Notes under the pieces: generated by a model
Databases searched by the model: none
Told to the model about the DNA's origin: nothing
The model's input: the letters and a program-made list of their open reading frames with translations, nothing else
Translations under genes and position numbers: made by a program
Part shown: piece by piece, positions 32,155 to 41,151 of the stretch
Numbering within the stretch: the stretch's first letter is position 1
How the letters are laid out: the number at the start of each line of letters is the position of its first letter
Source: Paludibacteraceae bacterium
Lineage (GTDB): Bacteria > Bacteroidota > Bacteroidia > Bacteroidales > Paludibacteraceae
DNA: 64,000 nucleotides
Assembly (NCBI GenBank): GCA_016297215.1
Contig: JAEDGZ010000002.1
Coordinates: 60,318-124,317, forward strand
Direction: 5' to 3'

Positions 32155-35064
32155 TTACTCAATCGTGTTGCCAAGGACATCGTAGCGGATGCCTTCGCGC
32201 TCGATCACGAGTTGTCCGTTCAGCCAGTACTTCTTTGCAGCAACGGGGGTTATTGCGGTGTTCTGAATAGTGGTTGGGAAACGATTCAGCGACTTCCATC
32301 CGCTACCGATATAGACATAGTCGCAGCCCTTCGTGCTGATGTTCGATGTTTGCGATTTACCGTTGTCGCTGAAGATCACCTTCTGCGGCAGAACGCCTGT
32401 GAACTCGTAGTACCACAATGCTTTGCCCTCAAACTGCTCGTCTGCGGCGGTCATCGCCTCGCCGGGCCATTTGGTGAAGTAGTCTTTCTTGGGGTTCTCG
32501 TCCCATGCCCAGATGTACGGCGTAGCATAGTCGCCGGCATAGTAGATACGGCATGCTTCGCCCTCCTCGGGTTGGTCGGGCTCTATCGGGTCAACGATCG
32601 GCTCATCGGGTGTGTCGTCGCTGTCGCAGAGCAGGGTAACCGTGCCGGTTACTTTCTCGCCGTTGTAGATAGCATGGTTCTGATAGGTGAGGTCATTTGT
32701 CTTTGCTTGGTCGCTACCGTTGTTCCAAATAATCTTCGTCGGGGTGCCGACCGATGCGGGAACGATCACTTTCCACATCTTATTGCCCAATTTGGTGGCT
32801 GCGACGCCGGGCCATGTGGTGCCGGTGCCTTCGCCGCCCCAGAGGTGGACATGCACATTGCTCGTGATGCCGGTACCTTCGCTGTTGAAGAATGCGCAGA
32901 GTTGGTCAGCCGAGCCGAGGCAGGGAGTGATAGGCTCTTCGGGCTCATCGGTGGAACTGCCGCCACCTGTGCTTTCACCGGGCATACCCGGGTCATCGGT
33001 CAGTTCGTCTTGTGTGCCATCCCATTCAGGGGTAGTGGTGGCGCCGGGAGTGGTGTCGTAGAGGTACTTGCCATCTACGCCAATCTTACCCGGCGCGGTG
33101 GTCTTGCTCGTGGTCAATACATACACGCGGAGGTTACCCTTGCCGGAGCAGGTGGCGGTGAGGGAGTTGTTGGTAACGGTCTTGGTGTCGCCCGTAACGC
33201 AATCTACATAGGTACCGTTCTCAATACCCGTGAAGGTAGCGCCACCGGAGATGCAGACCAGCGCGTAGGAGTCGGTGGTGGCATCGGTGTAGCGACGCTT
33301 GAAGGCGAAAGAGCCGGAGCATCCCTCGGTGCTGTACTGTCCTTTGCGCAGGGCGGGCACCGCCTGACGTATCTGGTTGAGACGGATGATATGCTTAGCC
33401 AAGGGGTGGCTCAGGGTCTGTGCCACGTTGCCCGTAGCGGTATATTTGCCGAAGTCGGTTGCCTCGATGGTGCCTTTCATGTAGCCACCATAGTAGGCGC
33501 GGCCGGTCTCGCGCAGCTCGATGTTCGGACCTAAGTCGATGGGTTTACCTTTCTGAAACTCTATCTCGGAGCCGTAGTAGATGCAGGGGATGCCGCGGAA
33601 GGTGAACATCAGCGCGAGGTTCTCTGCCCAAGTATCGGTGCCTTGGTTATAACGAACAGTCTGGCAGCAGTCGGGAGAATAATCGTGGCTATCTACGTAC
33701 ACCACGTTCCATGTGGCATCGTTATACATTTTGTCGTTTTCTTCCGACATCGTGTTCCATGCACCTTGTGCGTTGCAGAAGTTCCAATGCGTTGTAAAGT
33801 CGATCACGTTGAAATTGCTTGCCTTGCTATAATCGGGTGTATGGTACGTGTTGCCCTCCAAGAAAGCATTGGTAGAAGTGGGCGTGCTGCTATTCACGTC
33901 GTGGTTATCATCAACGTTCTGTGCCCAGCATGAGATGTGGTTTACGTGCGTCTTACATCCGTCTCCCTCCATCGCCACGATGTTGTCAAAAGAGGCGGGG
34001 TCATCGTCCCAATCGTAGTCTTTGCTCTCTGCCCATGTGTAGTAATACGGAGACATATTCACTTGGTTGCGATAGGTTACGTGGTTCTCACGTGCGCAGA
34101 CCTCGCCGAACATATAGAAAGCCGTGCCGGCTTTCCCGCGGGCGGCGGCATTCTCTTCGCCGGCTTGGGTGAAGGCGGGGATGAAGGCTTTGTTGAATGC
34201 CAAGCGGGCAATATGTCCGCTGGTGTCGATGCGGAAACCGTCCACACCCATCTTGATAAACGCCGTGTAGCACTTCACGAGGTAGTTGTATGTAGCGGGG
34301 TTCTCGGTGTTCAAGTCCACACAGTCGCCCGCTATCTGTGCCCACCAGCGGGTCGCGTTGTCCCAGTTGAAGCCGCCGTAGTGGTGCCAGTAGTTATGCA
34401 CGTCGTGGTTCTGTCCATCGGTGTTCTTCATTTGCGCCAAGCGAGCCGCATACTGGAAGCCGCCGGCTAAGGAGAGGTAGTTGTCGGGCAGTCGTCCGCC
34501 GTCTTTTTGGGTGTAAGGCACCATGCACTCATCGATATTGGCTTGGTTAGCCTCCCAGTTGCGGGTGAAGAGTTTGCAGAGGTTCTCCTCGCCGAAGTTG
34601 CCGGTGTGGTTGAGCACGATGTCGAGGATGACTTTCATGCCGCGCTCGTGCGCTGCGTCAATCAGGTCTTGGAAGAGCACGTCCTCGGTCTCGGAGTGGG
34701 TCTCGTAGCGGCGATCTACCTTCGAGAAGTTGCTGGCGTGGTAACCGTGGTAGTCGTAGCCGGAGGCGTTCTCCACCACAGGCGTAATCCAAATAGCGGT
34801 GAAGCCCAGTGCTTTGATGTAGTCGAGGCGTTCGATGACACCTTTGAAGTCTCCGCGCCACTCGGGGTCGCCTTCATTGCCCGCTTGGACTGCGTCCCAA
34901 CAGTGGACGTTGTTGCTCGGGTCGCCGTCGTAGAAACGCGTGGTCATCAGGAAATAGATACTCTCGTCACGGAAGTCCGTGCGGCTGTTGAAGGTGGAGA
35001 AGGTCGCAGCCATCGAAGACAGGCACATACCCACAAAGAGCAGAAATACACTTAGTTTTTTCAT
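32155..35064 (-). CDS. Secreted GH13 alpha-amylase with two starch-binding-like modules (paralog 1)
   Basis: 969 residues from the ATG at 35064 (MKKLSVFLLFVGMCLSSMAA). An upstream in-frame ATG would translate an E2 array as SNYSLY repeats and is rejected. The GH13 barrel carries a nucleophile Asp near 280 (DGFRIDTSGH), Glu near 321 (MFGEVCA) and Asp near 461 (YVDSHDY). The C-terminal part has two beta-modules with a CBM26-like pattern (VHLWGGEGTGTTWPG; YIWAWDENPKKDYFTKWPG). It ends NGQLVIEREGIRYDVLG, a short sorting-like tail. It should cut starch-like alpha-1,4-glucan outside the cell. Confidence 0.93.
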   Translation of the reverse strand: MKKLSVFLLFVGMCLSSMAATFSTFNSRTDFRDESIYFLMTTRFYDGDPSNNVHCWDAVQAGNEGDPEWRGDFKGVIERLDYIKALGFTAIWITPVVENASGYDYHGYHASNFSKVDRRYETHSETEDVLFQDLIDAAHERGMKVILDIVLNHTGNFGEENLCKLFTRNWEANQANIDECMVPYTQKDGGRLPDNYLSLAGGFQYAARLAQMKNTDGQNHDVHNYWHHYGGFNWDNATRWWAQIAGDCVDLNTENPATYNYLVKCYTAFIKMGVDGFRIDTSGHIARLAFNKAFIPAFTQAGEENAAARGKAGTAFYMFGEVCARENHVTYRNQVNMSPYYYTWAESKDYDWDDDPASFDNIVAMEGDGCKTHVNHISCWAQNVDDNHDVNSSTPTSTNAFLEGNTYHTPDYSKASNFNVIDFTTHWNFCNAQGAWNTMSEENDKMYNDATWNVVYVDSHDYSPDCCQTVRYNQGTDTWAENLALMFTFRGIPCIYYGSEIEFQKGKPIDLGPNIELRETGRAYYGGYMKGTIEATDFGKYTATGNVAQTLSHPLAKHIIRLNQIRQAVPALRKGQYSTEGCSGSFAFKRRYTDATTDSYALVCISGGATFTGIENGTYVDCVTGDTKTVTNNSLTATCSGKGNLRVYVLTTSKTTAPGKIGVDGKYLYDTTPGATTTPEWDGTQDELTDDPGMPGESTGGGSSTDEPEEPITPCLGSADQLCAFFNSEGTGITSNVHVHLWGGEGTGTTWPGVAATKLGNKMWKVIVPASVGTPTKIIWNNGSDQAKTNDLTYQNHAIYNGEKVTGTVTLLCDSDDTPDEPIVDPIEPDQPEEGEACRIYYAGDYATPYIWAWDENPKKDYFTKWPGEAMTAADEQFEGKALWYYEFTGVLPQKVIFSDNGKSQTSNISTKGCDYVYIGSGWKSLNRFPTTIQNTAITPVAAKKYWLNGQLVIEREGIRYDVLGNTIE

Positions 35065-35090
35065 GTGATAATTATTGTTGGTTGATTGAT

Positions 35091-35182
35091 TGTTGCTATA
35101 GTTGTTATAGTTGCTATAGAGGCTATAGTTGCTATAGAGGCTATAGTTGCTATAGAGATTATAGTTGTTATAGAAGCTATAG
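35091..35182. repeat. E2 array upstream of amylase paralog 1
   Basis: About ten units of TTGCTATAG(AGG)CTATAG with a period near 9 or 18. It starts about 27 nt upstream of the amylase start codon. Confidence 0.95.
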
Positions 35183-35240
35183 GTTTGCACGAAGAAAGAG
35201 GTGAAGTGATTACTTCGCCTCTTTCTTCGTTATGGTAAGT

Positions 35241-38012
35241 TTACCAAAGCACAACCTTTTGGTTATTCACCATATAGAATCCTTGCGGGAGATAGACGGT
35301 GGTGATACCTGCTTGCAGGTCGATGGATTGCACAAGGGTGCCGTCCACGGAGTAGATGCAAACGTGCTGTGCCGTCTCGGAGCCGATATAGAGGGTTCCT
35401 TGCTCGGTGTAGAGCAGTAGGTTGCTCTCTACATTATGGATGCCCGAAGGTTGGTCGCTGCCGCTGCTCTCGGTGCTATGCGGTTCGGGGTCTGGCAATG
35501 CGCCGGTGCAAGGCTCTTCCTCTGGATAGTCAGGTGTCGGGTCAGGTTCGGGCTCGGGCTCAGCGGGTTCCTCGGGCTGAGGCACATCGGCGCAGAGGGT
35601 GGTAACGGTGCTGGTGCAACTTACATTATCCTTGTTATTGCCGGTATAGAGTCCACGCATGGTAAATGATAAGTCTTTCGTCTGTCCATTAGCACCATTC
35701 CAAATAATCATCCATTTGGTTTCATCGCCTGTTGCGTCAGCGGGAATGTTGAATTTGAAGACACCGCCCCCTAAGGCTGTTGCTGCTTTGCCCGGCCATG
35801 CGCCTACTATTTTTGTTTCTGTGTCTTTTATCCATATATACACATTTGCCGATTTGCCCCATCCTGAAGGTGCTTGGAAGAATACACAACGCTCGTCGGC
35901 TGTCTCGAGGCAGGGGGTAGCAGGTTCCTCAGTGGAGCTGCCACCGGTGCTGCCGCCTCCGTTATCGCCGAAGCGCGGGTCGAGGGCTTCTTGCTTGCCG
36001 TCCCACTTCGGGTCACCGATATTGGCTTTGCCGGTGCCATAGAGGTAGTTGCCGTCTATACCGATCTTGCCCGGGGCGGGAGTCTTTTGGGTGCTCAACA
36101 CATACACGCGCATGTTACCCTTTCCTGAGCAGGTGGCGTTGAGCGTACCGTTGGTAACCGTCTTGGTGTCGCCCGTAACGCAATCCACGTAGGTACCGTT
36201 CTCCACGCCCGTGAAAGTACCGTTGCCGGAGATGCAGACCAGCGCGTAGGAGTCGGTGTTGGCATCGGTGTAGCGACGCTTGAAAGCGAAAGAGCCGGAG
36301 CATCCCTCGGTGCTGTACTGCCCTTTGCGCAGTGCGGGCACAGCCATACGAATCTTCGACAAGCGGCGGATATGGCGTGCCAAGGGGTGTTGCAGGGTCT
36401 GCGCTATGTTGCCGCATGCTTCCTCATACTCGCCAAAGTCGGTGGTGTTTACATAGCCGCTCAGGTAGCCGCCGAAGTAGGCGCGGCCGGTCTCTTGCAG
36501 CGCGATATTCGGACCTTTGTCTATTGGTTTTCCTTTCTTAAACTCTATCTCGGAGCCGTAGTAGATGCAGGGGATACCGCGGAAGGTGAACATCAGCGCG
36601 AGGTTCTCCGCCCATGTTTCTTGGCTTTTGCTGAACCGCTCGCTCTCGGGTGCGCCATCCGGTGCGTAGTCGTGGCTATCGACATAGACCACATTCCACG
36701 TGGCATCGTTGTAGTACTTGTCGCCGCTCTTTACGTTCCATGCCTCTTGGGCGCTGCAGAAGTTCCAGTGCATGGGGAAGTCAATGACGCTGAAGCCGGA
36801 AGCCTGCGAGTAGTCGGGGGTATGGTAAGCGTTGCCTTTCAGGAAAGCGTTATCCGAAGTGCGGTTGTCGCTATGCTCGCCTTGGTAGTCTTTTGCCTGC
36901 TGGTCCACGGAAGTTACATTGGTGTGGGTTCCCTTTTGTCCCTCGGGCACTACGATGCCGTTCCAAGATGTCTCGCTGGTGTCCCAAGCGTATTCCTTGG
37001 TCTCTTTCCATGTGTAGAAATAGGGCGAGAGGTTGTCGTGGTTGCGGTAGGTTACGTTGCGGTCGCGGGCGCATACCTCGCCGAACATAAAGAAGTCGCC
37101 GCCGTTGCGTTTGGCTTTGTATTCTTCTGCCAATGCTTCAAACTGCGGGATGAAGTTGTTGTTGAAGGTCAGTCGGGAGATGTGTCCGCTGGTGTCGATA
37201 CGGAAGCCGTCCACACCCATCTTGATGAACTCGCCGTAGCACTTCACCAAATAGTTGGCAACATACTGGTTCTCGGTGTTGAGGTCCACGCAGTCTCCGG
37301 CAATCTGCGCCCACCAGCGGCTGTCGTCGTCCCAGTTGAAGGTGCCAAAGTGGTGCCAGTAGTTGTTCACATCGTTGTTCTTGCCATCGGTGTTCTTCAT
37401 TTGCGCCAAGCGAGCCGCATACTGAAAGCCGCCGGCTAAGGAGAGGTAGTCATCGGGCAGGCGTCCGCCGTCTTTCTTCGTGTAAGGCACCATGCACTCG
37501 TCGATAGCCGATTGGTCGGCATCCCAGTCGCGGGTGAAGAGTTTGCAGAGGTTCTCCTCGCCGAAGTTGCCGGTGTGGTTGAGCACGATGTCGAGGATAA
37601 TTTTCATGCCGCGCGCGTGGGCAGCGTCAATCACGTCTTGGAAGAGCACGTCTTCGCTCTCGTAGCGTTTGTCCACCTCGGAGAAGTTCATGGCATGGTA
37701 GCCGTGGTAGTCGTAGCCGGAGCCGTTGGTAACGATAGGGGTGATCCAGATAGCCGTGAAGCCGAGGGCTTTGATGTAGTCCATCTGTTTGATGAGCCCC
37801 TTGAAGTCGCCTCGCCATGCGGGGTCGCCGACGTTGTACTGCTGAGCGTCCCAGCACTGGGTGTCGTTCGACGGGTCGCCGTTGTAGAAACGAGTGGTCA
37901 TCACGAAGTAGATGCTCTCGTCGCGGAAGTCGGTGCGGCTTGGGAAAGCCGTTGCCTGCAAGCCTATGCTGCATAATAGCACAGCCAGCAGAAGGGAAGT
38001 TTTTCTTTTCAT
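35241..38012 (-). CDS. Secreted GH13 alpha-amylase (paralog 2) with type-A T9SS-like C-terminal domain
   Basis: 923 residues and a clear signal peptide (SLLLAVLLCSIGLQATA). The N-terminal about 660 residues are nearly the same as paralog 1: nucleophile Asp near 273, Glu near 312, Asp near 448. One starch-binding-like module follows (VYIWIKDTETKIVGAWPG). An acidic Pro/Glu linker leads to a C-terminal domain with YSVDGTLVQSIDLQAG and LPQGFYMV, the usual type-A CTD pattern for type IX secretion and surface attachment. Paralog 1 has a different tail. The genes are adjacent, so a tandem duplication is likely. Confidence 0.93.
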   Translation of the reverse strand: MKRKTSLLLAVLLCSIGLQATAFPSRTDFRDESIYFVMTTRFYNGDPSNDTQCWDAQQYNVGDPAWRGDFKGLIKQMDYIKALGFTAIWITPIVTNGSGYDYHGYHAMNFSEVDKRYESEDVLFQDVIDAAHARGMKIILDIVLNHTGNFGEENLCKLFTRDWDADQSAIDECMVPYTKKDGGRLPDDYLSLAGGFQYAARLAQMKNTDGKNNDVNNYWHHFGTFNWDDDSRWWAQIAGDCVDLNTENQYVANYLVKCYGEFIKMGVDGFRIDTSGHISRLTFNNNFIPQFEALAEEYKAKRNGGDFFMFGEVCARDRNVTYRNHDNLSPYFYTWKETKEYAWDTSETSWNGIVVPEGQKGTHTNVTSVDQQAKDYQGEHSDNRTSDNAFLKGNAYHTPDYSQASGFSVIDFPMHWNFCSAQEAWNVKSGDKYYNDATWNVVYVDSHDYAPDGAPESERFSKSQETWAENLALMFTFRGIPCIYYGSEIEFKKGKPIDKGPNIALQETGRAYFGGYLSGYVNTTDFGEYEEACGNIAQTLQHPLARHIRRLSKIRMAVPALRKGQYSTEGCSGSFAFKRRYTDANTDSYALVCISGNGTFTGVENGTYVDCVTGDTKTVTNGTLNATCSGKGNMRVYVLSTQKTPAPGKIGIDGNYLYGTGKANIGDPKWDGKQEALDPRFGDNGGGSTGGSSTEEPATPCLETADERCVFFQAPSGWGKSANVYIWIKDTETKIVGAWPGKAATALGGGVFKFNIPADATGDETKWMIIWNGANGQTKDLSFTMRGLYTGNNKDNVSCTSTVTTLCADVPQPEEPAEPEPEPDPTPDYPEEEPCTGALPDPEPHSTESSGSDQPSGIHNVESNLLLYTEQGTLYIGSETAQHVCIYSVDGTLVQSIDLQAGITTVYLPQGFYMVNNQKVVLW

Positions 38013-38045
38013 GAGATATTATTGTTGATTGATTGTTGATTGTTT

Positions 38046-38376
38046 CTATAGTTGCTATAGTTACTATAGTTGGTATAGTAGTTATAGGGGGCATGCTTTG
38101 TCGGATGCGCAGGCGTCCTCGCCTGCTGAGAGGATAAGTTTCTTGCGGGTAGCCCGCGGGCGAGACGCCCGCGTCCCCAGTGGGCATTGCTACATCACGG
38201 CTCTTTTTCTGCTCTTTTTCTGCTCTTCCTCTGCTCTTCCTCTACTCTTCCTCTGCTCTTTGGTGCGGCCTGGAGACCGCACCTCCTTGAGGCTGCGCAG
38301 CGTTTTTTTTTAGCAGGCGGGGACGCCTGCGCACCCGGACATTTCAGCAGGCGGGGGAGTTTGCGCACGCCGGACG
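38046..38376. repeat. Repeat cluster before amylase paralog 2: E2, A(rev), C, pyrimidine array, B, A, A'
   Basis: E2 (38046-38087), inverted A (38099-38127), C (38154-38181), a CTCTTCCTCTG array (38205-38262), B (38262-38286), A (38312-38341) and a diverged A (38346-38375). No gene fits here. It is the densest mixture of units in the window. Confidence 0.9.
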
Positions 38377-38452
38377 GCATTTCCGCAAAAAGGCTCCACA
38401 GTGTCGGGAGAACCTTTGACTATGAAGCCTTTTTGCAGGGTAGTATATATCA

Positions 38453-39325
38453 TTATTGGATGGTTTGTCCCATCAAGTTGTAGGTAACACCCTCGCGAAC
38501 GATGAGCACTTGACCATTGCGGATGATCTTGGTATAGTCTGCCTTTACTTCCGTATTGCTGATGGCGGTAGATAATTGCGACATGGCAGCCACTAAATAC
38601 TTATCGCTACTATTGGTAGCGGTATTTGGCAAGTAGAGCACAACGAAATAGTCGGTAGTGGTAACATCAATGATGATATTTTTCCATTTCTCAGTATCTT
38701 TGTTCAATGCTATATCGCCCGCCAAAGCACCTTCAGCAATGTTGTCGTCGTTAGCCAGGACTTTGCTATCATCTTTCGGATTGCAGGGGAAGATTTTGAA
38801 CTTGTTTGCCTCTCCGGCGGGTACTTTCACAAAAGCCATGTCGCCGCTCACGGTCATCTTCCATCCGACAGCGCCCTCCCATTTTGTATTCTTCTCATCG
38901 AAATACCAATATGCGGTCTCGGAGGGATCAGTGGGCTCAGGGTCTTCACCATTGGTGAATACACCGGTAAGCGTGATTTTGTTGGTGGAGGGGTCGAACA
39001 CTACGGTCATGTTTGCATCGTAGGTAGTGCAAACGATATTATTATCATCATTACCAGTTACACCTGCAGGTGTGGATGCTAAATCGGAAAAGCCCCAACT
39101 ATTATCCCACGTTCCGTCTGTGATCTTGAACTGGTACTCTTTGCCACTTACGCAAGTGGTGAAAGTCTTTGACCACGTGCCATCTGATTGTTGGTCAAGA
39201 GCCATACCTGCAGGATCCCACTGCTTTCCGAAGAGCGTGCCTGAACTACCGGCGATGTAGTAAGTTTGTGCGCTTAACGAGATTGCGCTGATGAGTGCGC
39301 AGACAAAAGAGAATATCTTTTTCAT
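38453..39325 (-). CDS. Secreted starch-binding-like protein with short sorting tail
   Basis: 290 residues. Signal peptide (MKKIFSFVCALISAISLSA), then two beta domains: YYIAGSSGTLFGKQWDPAG with EYQFKITDGTWDNSWGF resembles SusE/SusF or CBM-type starch-binding domains; AYWYFDEKNTKWEGAVGWK looks like a starch-binding-like module. The C-terminus is IIRNGQVLIVREGVTYNLMGQTIQ in type, the short sorting-like tail. It lies downstream of its relative at 39672-40427 and just before the amylases, so capture of starch outside the cell is inferred. No enzyme motif is present. Confidence 0.72.
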   Translation of the reverse strand: MKKIFSFVCALISAISLSAQTYYIAGSSGTLFGKQWDPAGMALDQQSDGTWSKTFTTCVSGKEYQFKITDGTWDNSWGFSDLASTPAGVTGNDDNNIVCTTYDANMTVVFDPSTNKITLTGVFTNGEDPEPTDPSETAYWYFDEKNTKWEGAVGWKMTVSGDMAFVKVPAGEANKFKIFPCNPKDDSKVLANDDNIAEGALAGDIALNKDTEKWKNIIIDVTTTDYFVVLYLPNTATNSSDKYLVAAMSQLSTAISNTEVKADYTKIIRNGQVLIVREGVTYNLMGQTIQ

Positions 39326-39354
39326 GGTAATAGTTTGTTTAGATTAGTTTGACC

Positions 39355-39614
39355 CTATAAATCCCCCTAAGGGGGACTTTGAATTGGAGGAGATAGTTTT
39401 TATTGATTCTTTTAGTTGCTATAGAGGCTATAGTTGTTATAGTGGCTATAGATGTTATAGTTTTCTTTTTAGCAGGCGGGGACGCCTGCGTACACCGGAC
39501 AGTGCCCCGCCCCCTACCTTGATATTCACCGGACATCGCTTCACCCCGCAAGCGGGGCGGGGGAGTTTGGGCTGCCGGACTTTTTACCGCGGGCGAGACG
39601 CCCGCGTCCCCAGT
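39355..39614. repeat. Repeat cluster: D, E2, A, CCCCGC palindrome, C
   Basis: D element AATCCCCCTAAGGGGGACTTT (about 39357-39378), E2 (39414-39461), A (39471-39501), a CCCCGCAAGCGGGG hairpin inside a GC-rich stretch (39543-39560), and C (39587-39614). It fills the spacer between two small secreted-protein genes. Confidence 0.85.
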
Positions 39615-39624
39615 GGACATTATT

Positions 39625-39656
39625 AGTTGCAAGCCTGCGTTTGCAGGCTTGCAACT
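39625..39656. terminator. Perfect hairpin after the 39672-40427 gene
   Basis: A 14-bp perfect stem (AGTTGCAAGCCTGC) with loop GTTT, 16 nt after the stop codon. It has no T-run of length, so it may be a terminator or an mRNA end stabiliser. Confidence 0.55.
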
Positions 39657-39671
39657 GAAAATGGTTTGGGA

Positions 39672-40427
39672 TTAGAAAACTTGTTGACCCATCATGTCGA
39701 AGGTCTTGCCCTCGCGAACGATGAGCACTTGACCATCGCGGATGATCTTGGTATAGGCTGCCTTTACTTCCGTATTGCTGATGGCGGTAGCAGGGCAGTT
39801 AATAACTTCTCCACTCTCATTGTAGCAAGTAGATTCCGTTGCAGTAATCTGTTTTTCTTTGTTGAGTTTGAATGTAACACCGAGAGAAGCGTTTACATCT
39901 TTGAACACCCACTCGAACCAACCAGTTTGACCAGCCACAGCAGTCATTACGGGATGATTTGTTTCCCAATTATATGCGTTTCCCTCTGCATCTTTCGTTT
40001 GGTCTGCATTCGGGCATTTATCGCCTGCACCCCACCACCAGATATTCGGAGCGGTCTCTGCTTTTACGCTAATGATAATGTCAACATAAGATACCGTAGC
40101 CCCCGGATTGTATACAGATGCCCATCGAGCCACTTCGTCATTGGCGGAATAGGTACGGTCTTTAATCTCATTGCCATCAGCATCTTTCTCTACATACGCC
40201 CAATCCGGACCACTGCAATATTTATAACCGTTTTGATTATCAGTGTCAAGGGTAATGGTGTAGTGGGTGTCATCCACCTTGGTCATTTGGGTGAATCCCC
40301 AACCCGTACAGTTACCTGCGATGTAGCAAGTGTTGGTACCTGCCGGAACGGTAACATTGTAAGTAACTGCTGCGTTGAGCGACATTGCGCAGACGAGTAC
40401 GCAGACAAAAGAGAAAATCTTTTTCAT
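39672..40427 (-). CDS. Secreted starch-binding-like protein with short sorting tail (relative of the previous)
   Basis: 251 residues. The signal peptide (MKKIFSFVCVLVCAMSLNA) is almost the same as in the 38453-39325 protein. The N-terminal domain NTCYIAGNCTGWGFTQMTKV with YTITLDTDNQNGYKYCSG resembles a CBM20/SusE-like starch-binding fold. The second domain (TAPNIWWWGAGDKCPN; WFEWVFKDVNASLGVTFKLN) resembles the Trp-rich modules of the amylases. The last part, AISNTEVKAAYTKIIRDGQV, is nearly the same as in its neighbour. Promoter at 40501-40532. Confidence 0.72.
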   Translation of the reverse strand: MKKIFSFVCVLVCAMSLNAAVTYNVTVPAGTNTCYIAGNCTGWGFTQMTKVDDTHYTITLDTDNQNGYKYCSGPDWAYVEKDADGNEIKDRTYSANDEVARWASVYNPGATVSYVDIIISVKAETAPNIWWWGAGDKCPNADQTKDAEGNAYNWETNHPVMTAVAGQTGWFEWVFKDVNASLGVTFKLNKEKQITATESTCYNESGEVINCPATAISNTEVKAAYTKIIRDGQVLIVREGKTFDMMGQQVF

Positions 40428-40500
40428 GGTAAAAAAAATTTGGTTAATAATTAGGATTGTTTATCGATAAAAATGTTTCGGCGTGTGCCAAAAACGAGTG

Positions 40501-40532
40501 CAAAAGTACTACATTTTTTTTGAATGAGCAAG
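40501..40532 (-). promoter_or_regulatory. Promoter of the starch-binding protein gene
   Basis: Minus strand: CTTGC (40528-40532), 19 nt, TACTTTTG (40501-40508). It may serve the whole leftward starch cluster. Confidence 0.75.
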
Positions 40533-40646
40533 AGGAGGTGTGTTTTTTTTGCAATTTTGTGTAGAAAATGATACTTTTTGGGGCGTTTTTATGTTATAAA
40601 ACATACTTTTCAGGAAGGATGGATGTAGAGGATAGTTGGGATAGGG

Positions 40647-40765
40647 GCTATAGTTGCTATAGATGCTATAGATGCTATAGATGCTATAGATGTTATAGAT
40701 GTTATAGATGTTATAGTTGCTATAGTTTTCTTTTTAGCAGGCGGGGACGCCTGCGCACCCGGACA
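40647..40765. repeat. E2 array followed by palindrome A
   Basis: About nine GATGCTATA/GATGTTATA units (40647-40726), a TTTTCTTTTT link, then a perfect A unit (40736-40765). The order E2, TTTTCTTTTT, A is the same as at 39414-39501. Confidence 0.95.
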
Positions 40766-40826
40766 AGGCGCCGCAGATAGCCAAAAAGAGACCACTTGAC
40801 GAGGTGACAAATGGTCTCTTGTTGTG

Positions 40827-40898
40827 TTGCGGAGGATGGGATCGAACCACCGACCTTCAGGTTATGAGCCTGACGAGCTGCCACTGCTCTACTCCGCG
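40827..40898 (-). tRNA. Initiator tRNA-fMet (anticodon CAU)
   Basis: 72 nt. Acceptor CGCGGAG/CTCCGCA with C1 opposite A72, the unpaired first position typical of bacterial initiator tRNA. Anticodon stem TCAGG/CCTGA with loop CTCATAA, T-loop TTCGATC. The 3' CCA is not encoded. Only two, not three, G-C pairs adjoin the anticodon loop, which is slightly unusual for an initiator. Confidence 0.9.
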
Positions 40899-41052
40899 GT
40901 ATAAATATCTCCGACCTCGCCTGTTCGCGACTTTGCTTATCATCAGCTCTCTCTCAACATAGCGGTCAGTCATTAGGTTTTTGGCTCTCTTCTAAACCGC
41001 TCTGCCAGTCCTCCTATAAGCGAAAGTGCGGAGACTACTTCGGAAATCGAGT

Positions 41053-41085
41053 GCAAAGGTACTGCTTTTTTTTGATATATGCAAA
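41053..41085 (-). promoter_or_regulatory. Promoter of tRNA-fMet
   Basis: Minus strand: TTTGC (41081-41085), 19 nt, TACCTTTGC (41053-41061). The mature tRNA starts about 150 nt downstream, an unusually long leader. Confidence 0.82.
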
Positions 41086-41151
41086 TAATTTTGAAAAAAA
41101 ATGCGTTTTTTGGGAAAATAGCGGTGTTTTTGTTGTTTTAGGGGGGGGGGG

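Noticed and set aside
35065..35190. N-terminal extension of amylase 1 with SNYSLYSNYSLY repeats.
   Set aside because: It only translates the E2 array; a normal signal peptide starts at 35064.
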